Assembly (NCBI GenBank): GCA_009774155.1
Contig: VSNE01000081.1
Span: forward strand, 1 to 9,747
Direction of reading: 5' to 3'
DNA length: 9,747 nt
DNA from: Lachnospiraceae bacterium
Lineage (GTDB): Bacteria; Bacillota; Clostridia; Lachnospirales; Lachnospiraceae
Notes under the pieces: model-generated
What the model saw: the letters and a program-made list of their open reading frames with translations, nothing else
Told to the model about the DNA's origin: nothing
Databases searched by the model: none
Program-made: the position numbers and the translations under genes
Part shown: positions 1 to 7,036 of the stretch, piece by piece
How the letters are laid out: each line of letters opens with the position of its first letter
Position numbering within the stretch: the stretch's first letter is position 1

Positions 1-43
1 ATTCCCTGAAAAAGAAAGAAGCTGCCTAGGATACAAAATCCTT

Positions 44-274
44 GTGGAAAATGTGTCAACTAATCTTGACAAAATCATCAGGCTGGATTTGAAGGATGTG
101 CGCCAGCTTATTTCTATGCTCCAGCGGTGTACGAATAATCTGAACCAGTATGCTAAGCGGGCGAACGAAACCGGGAGCATCTATGCGGCGGACATTGAAG
201 ATTTGCAGAAGCGCCTGGACGAGATTTGGGAATTGTCCAAGCAGTCCCTCGCCAGTCTTTCCAGAATCAGATAG
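44..274 (+). CDS. MobC-like mobilization protein, C-terminal part (likely truncated)
   Basis: The 76-residue product carries a stretch typical of the C-terminal half of MobC relaxosome proteins of Firmicute conjugative and mobilizable elements: RLDLKDVRQLISMLQRC, then NNLNQYAKRANETGSIYAADI, then a helical tail. In the family these proteins assist a relaxase at the origin of transfer. Full MobC proteins also have an N-terminal DNA-binding half ending in a YLRKMA-like segment. None is visible here in any frame, and resemblance seems to begin only near position 68. The frame stays open to the left window edge (PEKERSCLGYKILV...), but that part does not look like MobC. The GTG at 44 is a possible start without a convincing ribosome binding site. 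I infer a 5'-truncated gene or a fusion at a recombination junction. The downstream hairpin region fits a mobilization module. Confidence 0.68.
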   Translation: MENVSTNLDKIIRLDLKDVRQLISMLQRCTNNLNQYAKRANETGSIYAADIEDLQKRLDEIWELSKQSLASLSRIR

Positions 275-432
275 CGGTCGGGCGTGCAGGCCAACTCCGC
301 TTTTCGCTTTGCAAGGGGCGCAGACCCCGTTATTTCCTGCGGAGCAGGAATAGCAGCGTTCGTTTCACGAACGCGCAGCCGGCCCCGTCCACGGGGCTGT
401 TCAAAGGGTTTGGGACGCTGTCCCAACAAGCA

Positions 433-470
433 AAAACAGATTTTCGGCGGCCACGCCGAAAGTCTGTTTT
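433..470. terminator. Long hairpin with A/T-tract flanks, possible bidirectional terminator
   Basis: AAAACAGA at 433-440 pairs with TCTGTTTT at 463-470. The stem continues through TTTCGGCG/CGCCGAAA with one G-T wobble, giving about 17 pairs around a GCCA loop. A GC-rich core flanked by an A-tract on one side and a T-tract on the other is the architecture of a bidirectional intrinsic terminator. It could end the minus-strand restriction operon, whose stop is about 70 bases away, and any plus-strand mobC transcript. It may instead, or also, be a structural element of the candidate oriT. Confidence 0.5.
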
Positions 471-472
471 GA

Positions 473-516
473 GCATTTGTGGGAACAAATGCACTGCTTG
501 CCAAGTAGCCAAGTAG
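473..516. repeat. 8-bp hairpin followed by tandem CCAAGTAG repeat
   Basis: GCATTTGT (473-480) and ACAAATGC (485-492) form a perfect 8-bp stem with a GGGA loop. Eight bases later CCAAGTAG occurs twice without a gap (501-508 and 509-516), followed by CGCA. A hairpin next to a short direct repeat is a common relaxase recognition layout, so this is the most likely place for a nick site within the candidate oriT. No nick-site consensus was recognised. Confidence 0.45.
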
Positions 517-543
517 CGCACAACCGCCTATATGAACTTTGGA

Positions 544-3500
544 CTATTCGTTTTTTTCTCCGTAAGGCGTTTGCTCCTCTGCTACCATCTGAATTTCCTG
601 TTGTGACTCGAAGTTATAAACGATGGACTTATGTTTCTGTGGTGGTGCTTCATAAGGCTTTCCTTCTTTGTTGTAGGTAAGATTAAATACAAGATCGGAA
701 AGCCATTTCTTGAATGAGGGATTATCCTGAAACTGTTTGAACAGTTCCATATTATCAGCCATGATAGCGAAAATAACCTGCTGCAAAGCCCGCTCGTTTT
801 CAAGCCTCGCACTCTGTTCATCGGAGTTCTTCATGGCATTCTGATATTTCTCATCCCTGGAAACCATAGCAGGAATTTCGAGAATCTGTCGGCGCACATT
901 ATCCGCATCGTTCCAGTTGATATTGCCAAACATATCGTTGAAGTCAGACAGAATAACAGAAAGTAAATCCATCTCCGGCTCGATAATGTGACCGACCTTG
1001 CCAGAGGGGACTGGCGTAACCTCGGAATCGGAATCTTCCAGTTTGATGGACATTGACTCACGCGCCTCATTGCGATAGCTTTCCAAATCGATTGCCTCAA
1101 GGATGCCCTGCGACAAATCGTCCTCGCGGGGAGAAGGCAGTTTTGGTATCAGCAGATTAAGGAAAATGGAAAGCCGTTCCCAATCCGCATTGCCATAAGG
1201 AAGAATCGCGCCGAGGAATCCATATGTACGGCAGAACGCTTTCGCCGCGCTTTTGAACTTGATCTGATCATCCGTTTCAAGCTGCATATAAATAGCTGTA
1301 CAGGCATCCAGGGTAGGATCAAGTTTATCACGATCTGCGCCATTCAGATATAGGTTAACCAAATGTTCTACATCGTCGCTGGAATATACCTGATACTCCT
1401 CCATCGTCGCCACAAGATCATAGAGTTTGTTCGGATCAGTCTCGCCAGACAAAATCGTGGTGCGATAGTAGCGGGAGAAGGACTCCTTAATAATTTCCGG
1501 CTTATTAGCAAAATCCAAAACGAAGGTGTCATATTTCTTCGGATGACAGCGGTTCAGTCTCGAAAGGGTCTGCACCGCTTTGATGTCATAGAGCATCTTA
1601 TCCACATACATCGTGTGGAGTAAAGGTTCATCAAAGCCGGTCTGAAACATATCCGCAACAATTAGGATGCGATACGGGTCTGCCTTAAAGGTCTTGGGTA
1701 TCTTTGCGTCCGGGAATCCATTCATGCCTGCCGAGGTCAGCGGCGGTTCCTGTCCGTTGTACCTACACTCACCAGAGAAAGCAATAATGGTTTTATAGGG
1801 ACTGTGTCTTTCAGAAAGGCACTTGTTGATAGCATAATAATATTCGATGCATCGCGGAATACTGGCAGTTACGACCATAGCACGGGCCTGCCCACCGATT
1901 TTCCCCTTAGCGATAACCTGTTCATGGAAGTGGTCAACCATCATAGCGGCCTTCTTCGCTATGGTATAGCTGTCACTTTCCACGAAATTACGGAGTTTCT
2001 TCTGGGCGCGCTTTTTGTCAAACATCGGATCGTCCTCGACAGTCTTCATCAATCTGTAAAAACTGTCAATAGGCGTATAATTCCGCAACACATCCAGAAT
2101 AAATCCTTCCTGGATAGCTTGCTTCATTGTGTAGACATGGAATGGCTTATGCTGCAATTCGCCCTTATCATTCAATATAGGAGTTCCGTATTCATCCACA
2201 ACGAGTATGCCGAAAGTTTCCAATGTCTTATTCTTCGGTGTAGCTGTGAAGGCAAAATAGCTGGCATTATTCAGCAGCTTACGCCCTTCCATCATAGCGT
2301 TGATTTTGTCCTCGTTGTCCATCTCATCATCCGAGGCGAGCCCGGAGAGGGCGAGATTCATCTGCGCGGAGTTGCGCCCACTCTGCCCGGAATGCGCCTC
2401 ATCAATGATAATAGCGAAACGATTCTCTTTGTGAGCGGCTCCAATCTGCGGAACAATGTATGGGAACTTCTCAATCGTGGTAACGATGATGCGCTTGCCG
2501 TCTGTGATGGCTTTGATAAGGTCGCCGGAATGTTCTGCCCATGTCACGGTATTGCTGACCTGCATAAACTGCTTGATGGTATTCCTGATCTGTTTATCGA
2601 GGATACGGCGGTCAGTGACTACAATGACAGAGTCCAATATCGGGCACCCACCCTGCTCAAGTCCAATCAACTGATGGGCAAGCCATGCAATAGAATTGGA
2701 CTTACCGCTTCCTGCGCTGTGCTGGATCAGGTATCTATGCCCGACACCATTTTCCTGCACATCATTAAGAAGCTTTGTAACCACGTCCAGCTGATGATAG
2801 CGTGGAAAAATTTGCTTCTCTTTTTTCTTTTTGGTATCCTCATCCACGTCGATAACAATCTGAGCGTAGTTCTCAATAATCAGCGTCAGTTTTTCTTTTG
2901 TAAGAATGTCCTTCCAAAGGTAATCGGTCATTAAACCATAGGGATTTGGTGGATTTCCCGCTCCATCGTTATATCCCTTATCGAAAGGCAGAAACCAACT
3001 GTCTTTGCCCGTAAGACGAGTGCAGAATTTGATACGGGTGTCATCCACAGCCAGATGTACCATGCAGCGTTTGAACTGGAACAGCATTTCTCGCGGATCA
3101 CGGTCATCCTTGTACTGCCGGACAGCATCATCCACATTTTGCTTTGTAAGCTGGTTTTTGAGTTCAAAGGTGATGACAGGCAATCCATTGATAAATAAGC
3201 ACAGGTCAAGGGCCAGCTTGCCTGCGTCCTGAGAATAGCGGAGCTGGCGCGTCACGCTGAAAATATTTTTCCGGAACATCTCCTTCGCTTTTTCGTTGTT
3301 TTCGGTCGGTGTGAGATAGAACATGATGAGATCAACTGGATATATCTTAATGCCATTGCGCAAAACATCTACAATACCGCGTTTGACCAACTCACCCTGG
3401 AGGCGGTTCAGAAACTGACGCTTTTTCTGCTCGGACTGAAACACACCCAGCTTACTCATCTGTAAGGGCTGAGTATCCTGCAAAAATCGAAAAAGGCGGG

Positions 3501-3627
3501 TTTCGTCAATCGCATATTCCTTATTATAATCGGCGTTAGTCCCTTCTTCATAACCGTTCTGCTCAACCAGCCATTTTACAATGAGGGTCTCCAAACCGCT
3601 TTCTTTTGTGTTTGTAAATCCCGGCAT
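544..3627 (-). CDS. hsdR: Type I restriction enzyme, restriction/translocase subunit HsdR
   Basis: The 1027-residue protein is full length for HsdR, the subunit that translocates and cuts DNA lacking the HsdM methyl mark. The N-terminal PD-(D/E)XK nuclease is visible around residues 135-175, with D141, E155 and K157 (FELKN) followed by VRQYKDDR. The superfamily 2 motor follows: motif I SAGSGKS at 304-310, IIDEAH ending at 412, TATP at 461-464, a GFDEP-containing motif near 664-668, and QTLSRLNR at 686-693. The remaining roughly 300 residues are the helical C-terminal region that in this family binds the methylase core. All key residues are present, so the protein should be active. It is last in the operon, starting 2 bases after the nuclease gene, with AGGAG upstream of the ATG inside that gene. 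A run of seven A lies four codons before the stop; slippage there would alter only the extreme C-terminus. Confidence 0.96.
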   Translation of the reverse strand: MPGFTNTKESGLETLIVKWLVEQNGYEEGTNADYNKEYAIDETRLFRFLQDTQPLQMSKLGVFQSEQKKRQFLNRLQGELVKRGIVDVLRNGIKIYPVDLIMFYLTPTENNEKAKEMFRKNIFSVTRQLRYSQDAGKLALDLCLFINGLPVITFELKNQLTKQNVDDAVRQYKDDRDPREMLFQFKRCMVHLAVDDTRIKFCTRLTGKDSWFLPFDKGYNDGAGNPPNPYGLMTDYLWKDILTKEKLTLIIENYAQIVIDVDEDTKKKKEKQIFPRYHQLDVVTKLLNDVQENGVGHRYLIQHSAGSGKSNSIAWLAHQLIGLEQGGCPILDSVIVVTDRRILDKQIRNTIKQFMQVSNTVTWAEHSGDLIKAITDGKRIIVTTIEKFPYIVPQIGAAHKENRFAIIIDEAHSGQSGRNSAQMNLALSGLASDDEMDNEDKINAMMEGRKLLNNASYFAFTATPKNKTLETFGILVVDEYGTPILNDKGELQHKPFHVYTMKQAIQEGFILDVLRNYTPIDSFYRLMKTVEDDPMFDKKRAQKKLRNFVESDSYTIAKKAAMMVDHFHEQVIAKGKIGGQARAMVVTASIPRCIEYYYAINKCLSERHSPYKTIIAFSGECRYNGQEPPLTSAGMNGFPDAKIPKTFKADPYRILIVADMFQTGFDEPLLHTMYVDKMLYDIKAVQTLSRLNRCHPKKYDTFVLDFANKPEIIKESFSRYYRTTILSGETDPNKLYDLVATMEEYQVYSSDDVEHLVNLYLNGADRDKLDPTLDACTAIYMQLETDDQIKFKSAAKAFCRTYGFLGAILPYGNADWERLSIFLNLLIPKLPSPREDDLSQGILEAIDLESYRNEARESMSIKLEDSDSEVTPVPSGKVGHIIEPEMDLLSVILSDFNDMFGNINWNDADNVRRQILEIPAMVSRDEKYQNAMKNSDEQSARLENERALQQVIFAIMADNMELFKQFQDNPSFKKWLSDLVFNLTYNKEGKPYEAPPQKHKSIVYNFESQQEIQMVAEEQTPYGEKNE

Positions 3628-3629
3628 AG

Positions 3630-4652
3630 TTATCTCTCCTGTTCTTCAATCCGCTTGCGCTCAATTTCAATTTCACGCTGCAATTCCTCAACAGTGGGCA
3701 GGGCAAAACGATAACGCGAAGCAAAAACCTGCCTGGCGTCATTCAGAACAGAGTATTTGACGATTGCCTCATTCTTCTGAGAACACAGTATGATACCTAT
3801 AGTAGGGTTATCATCTTCATTTTTATATAACGCATCATACATCCGGATGTAGCTGTCCATCTGCCCAATATCGCCATGCGTCAATTTGCCAATTTTCAGG
3901 TCGATTAGCACATGGCATTTCAGGATACTGTGGTAAAACACAAGGTCAAGATAAAAGTCCTCATCTTCATAGCGCATCAGCTTCTGTCTGGCTGCAAAGC
4001 AGAAACCACGCCCCAACTCCAACAGAAATTCCTGCAATTTATCAATCAATGCCTGTTCCAAATCCGACTCCCGCAGGGCCGGGTAATCTTTTAGGTCAAG
4101 AAATTCCAACACATATGGATCTTTGATGAAATTTTCCGCAGACAAAGGTGCTGTAAGTTCAACAGCCTCAGTCCTTACAGGTGTCTGGTCTCTGCTTGCG
4201 AGAAGCCGCTCATAATATAGGGTAGAAATCTGCCTCTCCAGTTGGCGGCTTGACCATGCGGAAGCGATGGCCTCGTCCATATACCATTGTCTTGCCTGTT
4301 CATTTTCCACTGACAGCAGGAGGCGGTAGTGCGTCCAGGTCAATTGCGAACGCAGTGCGTTCGTATTTGGAAACATCACATAAAATTTCTTCATCTGTTG
4401 CAAGGTTCGCACAGAAAATCCCTTGCCAAAGTCCTTAGTCAAACGGCTGGACAGCTCCTGCAAAACAGATTTTCCATAGCCAGCCCGTGCATTGCCATTT
4501 TGCTCATGCTCTACAATGATGCGCCCAATCTGCCAATAGGCTTGTACCATCGCAAAATTGACCGCGCTGTATGCCTGATTGCGCGACAGCAGAAGAGTTT
4601 CTTTTATTTCGGAATAGATGTCCTCATAGAGAACTAATTCACCATTATTCAT
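3630..4652 (-). CDS. DUF1016/YhcG-family PD-(D/E)XK nuclease
   Basis: The 340-residue protein matches the YhcG/DUF1016 family in layout. Residues about 10-150 form the helical N-terminal domain (AYWQIGRIIVEHEQ, AGYGKSVLQELS, GFSVRTLQQMKKFY, LTWTHYRLLLSV). Residues about 175-325 form the nuclease domain. There YLDLVFYH supplies D236, LIDLKIGK supplies D251 and K253 in the E/D-x-K position, and GQMDSY supplies a QxxxY motif (Q264, Y268). The catalytic set looks intact. The C-terminus is a charged helix (EELQREIEIERKRIEEQER). Family members occur alone and beside restriction-modification genes; their biochemical role is not firmly established. The start is supported by GGAAAGGAA upstream of the ATG. 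It lies 26 bases after the DUF2971 gene and 2 bases before hsdR, so it should be expressed with both. A nuclease role in restriction or defence is inferred. Confidence 0.92.
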   Translation of the reverse strand: MNNGELVLYEDIYSEIKETLLLSRNQAYSAVNFAMVQAYWQIGRIIVEHEQNGNARAGYGKSVLQELSSRLTKDFGKGFSVRTLQQMKKFYVMFPNTNALRSQLTWTHYRLLLSVENEQARQWYMDEAIASAWSSRQLERQISTLYYERLLASRDQTPVRTEAVELTAPLSAENFIKDPYVLEFLDLKDYPALRESDLEQALIDKLQEFLLELGRGFCFAARQKLMRYEDEDFYLDLVFYHSILKCHVLIDLKIGKLTHGDIGQMDSYIRMYDALYKNEDDNPTIGIILCSQKNEAIVKYSVLNDARQVFASRYRFALPTVEELQREIEIERKRIEEQER

Positions 4653-4678
4653 CCAAAGCTGTTCCTTTCCTGGTCACT

Positions 4679-5677
4679 TTATATAATTATTGGCCTACTG
4701 TCCAGTTCGTCTGAATCATTTATATACATTTCGTGTATTTCCTGGATACCTGCGATTTTTGCTGCAGAGATGACCAATTTTCTTTCATATTCAGGCATCC
4801 GCAAACCGAGAATAATTTTTTGGGGCCTTGCTTTTATAAATGTCCTCATTCCGTACATTCGTGGCCTAATCATTCTCCACTCTTCATCATTTTCATGGCA
4901 TTTCTTCTTTATTAGAGTCACTCGCTCTGCTTCCCACATATTTTGAGCCATAATTAAATCTATCGTGCTTTGTGGAATATTTATTCCTCTGCCTAATGCC
5001 GTATTAACTACATATAATGACAGTGCATAATTCGTGGCATCATATCGAGAGTTTGAGTAATAAACGGGATATATAAAGGGCATTTCTGTATGTGCTGTAT
5101 TACAATTTCCGCATTTTTCTTCTGTTCCGCATATAACCGTTTCCTTTTGATTGAAATCGTATATGAGAACAAAACCATGATAATTCTTGGCGTACTTTAT
5201 CCAAAGCGTTTCATTCAATGAATTCTCACAAAAACAAATTGAAAACAGGCTGCGCCTAACTGTTTCTCCCATATCTTTTAGTAGCCTGTCCATTTTTTGA
5301 AAATCTGGTGTCGTATTAGATAGGCCAGCTTTAAATGTGTCGGGGACAATGCCAAATAAGGTTGCCATCATATCAATAAGGCCATCTAAAGATGTATTGC
5401 CTACGTCAAAAATTGGCCTTATGCAATTATATATGTCCTTGAATCTATTCGTATTGATGTAAAAGTATGTATCAAAGGGGTCATCATAATAGTCTGCCGA
5501 AGAAAACCACAATGTATTATCTTGTAGTTGCTTCAAGGAATTTTCATTGACGCTGCGGTAACGGCATAGTGTTTCCGGATACGGAGCAGCAGATGTTAAA
5601 GCATTCACACTTTGAGGTAAATTGTCATGTGTATCGCACAATAAATCCCAAAAATGCTGTCTATCGACCTTGCTCAT
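4679..5677 (-). CDS. DUF2971 domain protein, restriction-operon accessory
   Basis: The 332-residue protein shows the landmarks of the DUF2971 family. These are an N-terminal YRSVNENSLKQLQDNTLWFSSADYYDDPFDT block (residues 40-70), FSICFCENSLNETLWIKYAKNYHGFVLIYDF (145-175), VYYSNSRYD (205-213), WEAERVTLIKK (248-258) and a PQKIILG strand (285-291). No enzymatic function is established for the family to my knowledge. A local C-x5-C-x2-C-x3-H arrangement (C183, C189, C192, H196) could bind a metal but may be incidental. There is no signal peptide or membrane segment. The gene starts 3 bases after the hsdS stop, with GGAG within the end of hsdS, so it is translationally tied to the operon. By eye it is clearly richer in A/T than hsdM and hsdR, suggesting separate acquisition. 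A defence-related or self-control role is only inferred from position. Confidence 0.85.
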   Translation of the reverse strand: MSKVDRQHFWDLLCDTHDNLPQSVNALTSAAPYPETLCRYRSVNENSLKQLQDNTLWFSSADYYDDPFDTYFYINTNRFKDIYNCIRPIFDVGNTSLDGLIDMMATLFGIVPDTFKAGLSNTTPDFQKMDRLLKDMGETVRRSLFSICFCENSLNETLWIKYAKNYHGFVLIYDFNQKETVICGTEEKCGNCNTAHTEMPFIYPVYYSNSRYDATNYALSLYVVNTALGRGINIPQSTIDLIMAQNMWEAERVTLIKKKCHENDEEWRMIRPRMYGMRTFIKARPQKIILGLRMPEYERKLVISAAKIAGIQEIHEMYINDSDELDSRPIII

Positions 5678-5680
5678 GTT

Positions 5681-7036
5681 TCATTTCTCCCCATTTTCGG
5701 ACGCATCGCCCATATCTCTGTCATCCTCATCGGATGAGCCCGCAGTTTCTTCCACATATTCGAAGGCGGAAACTTCAATACTGCGGACATCAATTTTTCC
5801 GGTAACAACATCGGCAATCAAGCGCTTCTTAAATTCCTTGAGGACATCAATCTCTTGCTGTAAACAATCAATAACTGTTTTGATTTTATGTTCCTCAATT
5901 TCAATTGCTCGAACAATTTCAATCTGCTCATTATAAGGAGGAAGCGGAATCTCAAAATTCTTAAATGCACTTGCCGGCAAACGCCATCTTCCTACATTAG
6001 CAGCACCTCGCCCAAAACGATAAAAAGCATGGCGGCGGTAGCACAGTTGAAATATTTTAAGGTAATATGCCGCATAACACCGTTCTTCATCAAACAGTCT
6101 AAACACACGATAGTCTGGGCTTGTTACTCCAAGATGATCCGCAATGCCAATGCCCCCGGTAAGTAAATCCATATGGTTCATTGCAAATTCACCAGGATAT
6201 ATAAATTGATACCCGGAATAGTCAGCGGCCAACTGCCCTTCATAAAGGGTTATATCCCGAACTCTAAGCCCTTGCTGTGTAACAGAGAAGACATCAAATC
6301 CCTCTGAACCTGCTATGCGTTTAAGTATTTCAAAATGATTTCTTACTCGACTCATTGCCCACTCAATCGGAATTTCGGATGCCCAGTCCATATTTGTCTT
6401 GATATAGGCTCGATTATGATTGACTCCATGTGTTAATAAATCATTTATCACAGCAAGGAGTTTTTCATTTAGACATCCTATCTGTCTCTGTTTAACGCCA
6501 ATCAATTTATTTATAGTTGACACTTTCCAATCAAGAAACCGCACAATCTGGTCTTGCTCTTCGCGAGGCGGGACAGGTAAAAGAATACTCTTCATTTCGC
6601 TGAATCGAGTAGTCCACAGGTCAGAAACGATACCCCTTCCGTATCTATAATATTCCTCCGAAAAAGGTTGACTCCTCATAAGGTAATGTACATATCTGCC
6701 GTTCCACTCATTTCTTGGAGTAAGAACAATATTGATTAAGGAAACAGAACCATCTCTATCAGCAACACCGCAAGAGCCTTTCCTGTCAGAGCGGCTGTTT
6801 ATTACAAAATCACCTGCACATACCAACTTGCGATTGTCCCCAGCATCTGTCTTGACTGCGGTTTCAAGCTGAGGAACTACGCCAATTTTTGCTACAGAAA
6901 GTGGGGCATAATCTTTATCCGACACTTTTGTCTTTCTCTCGGAAAATAAAGAACCGATTTTCTTACAGTTCCAATGAGCCGGAAGCGCATACAGCCATTC
7001 AGTTGGGACTGCTGCCATTTCGCAATATTGCTTCAT
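5681..7036 (-). CDS. hsdS: Type I restriction-modification specificity subunit HsdS
   Basis: The 451-residue protein has the two-half HsdS architecture. Target recognition domain 1 spans about residues 10-150, followed by conserved helical region 1 (LLPVPPREEQDQIVRFLDWK at about 152-171, then a coiled helix to about 204). Target recognition domain 2 spans about 215-362, followed by helical region 2 (EIPLPPYNEQIEIVRAIE at about 362-379, then LKEFKKRLIADVVTGKIDVR to about 418). Each domain reads half of a bipartite DNA site, and the helices set the spacer and dock two HsdM. Two complete halves indicate an asymmetric bipartite target; the sequence itself cannot be predicted. The last 25 residues are unusually acidic (DEDDRDMGD). 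The start overlaps the hsdM stop by four bases (ATGA), with GGGAGG upstream. No second or partial hsdS or invertase is present in the window to allow shuffling. Confidence 0.95.
   Translation of the reverse strand: MKQYCEMAAVPTEWLYALPAHWNCKKIGSLFSERKTKVSDKDYAPLSVAKIGVVPQLETAVKTDAGDNRKLVCAGDFVINSRSDRKGSCGVADRDGSVSLINIVLTPRNEWNGRYVHYLMRSQPFSEEYYRYGRGIVSDLWTTRFSEMKSILLPVPPREEQDQIVRFLDWKVSTINKLIGVKQRQIGCLNEKLLAVINDLLTHGVNHNRAYIKTNMDWASEIPIEWAMSRVRNHFEILKRIAGSEGFDVFSVTQQGLRVRDITLYEGQLAADYSGYQFIYPGEFAMNHMDLLTGGIGIADHLGVTSPDYRVFRLFDEERCYAAYYLKIFQLCYRRHAFYRFGRGAANVGRWRLPASAFKNFEIPLPPYNEQIEIVRAIEIEEHKIKTVIDCLQQEIDVLKEFKKRLIADVVTGKIDVRSIEVSAFEYVEETAGSSDEDDRDMGDASENGEK

Larger units (their letters stand above)
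275..543. other. Noncoding hairpin-rich region, candidate origin of transfer
   Basis: These roughly 270 bases between the mobC fragment and the hsdR stop hold no credible gene but a dense series of inverted repeats. They are GGGG/CCCC at 315-328 (weak), TTCCTGC/GCAGGAA at 334-350, GCGTTCGT/ACGAACGC at 356-374, GCCCCGT/ACGGGGC at 382-397, TTGGGAC/GTCCCAA at 410-426, a 17-bp stem at 433-470 and GCATTTGT/ACAAATGC at 473-492. A tandem CCAAGTAG repeat follows at 501-516. Hairpins next to short direct repeats beside a relaxosome gene are the usual look of an oriT. The assignment is an inference from context. Short ORFs crossing the region have no ribosome binding sites and no recognisable domains. 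Confidence 0.5.

Noticed and set aside
150..521. Short overlapping frames across the hairpin region on both strands
   Set aside because: They overlap one another, lack ribosome binding sites and domains, and their residue composition reflects the GC-rich inverted repeats.
275..543. CRISPR array or tRNA gene in the repeat-rich intergenic region
   Set aside because: The inverted repeats all differ in sequence with no regularly spaced direct repeat, and no cloverleaf with a T-loop GTTCGA-like motif is seen.
551..557. Seven-base homopolymer in the hsdR 3' end as a phase-variation switch
   Set aside because: It lies four codons before the stop, so slippage would change only the last few residues and not switch the enzyme off.
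1804..2934. 376-codon open frame on the plus strand opposite hsdR
   Set aside because: It is antisense to the conserved HsdR motor domain and shows no protein family features; it is a codon-bias shadow.
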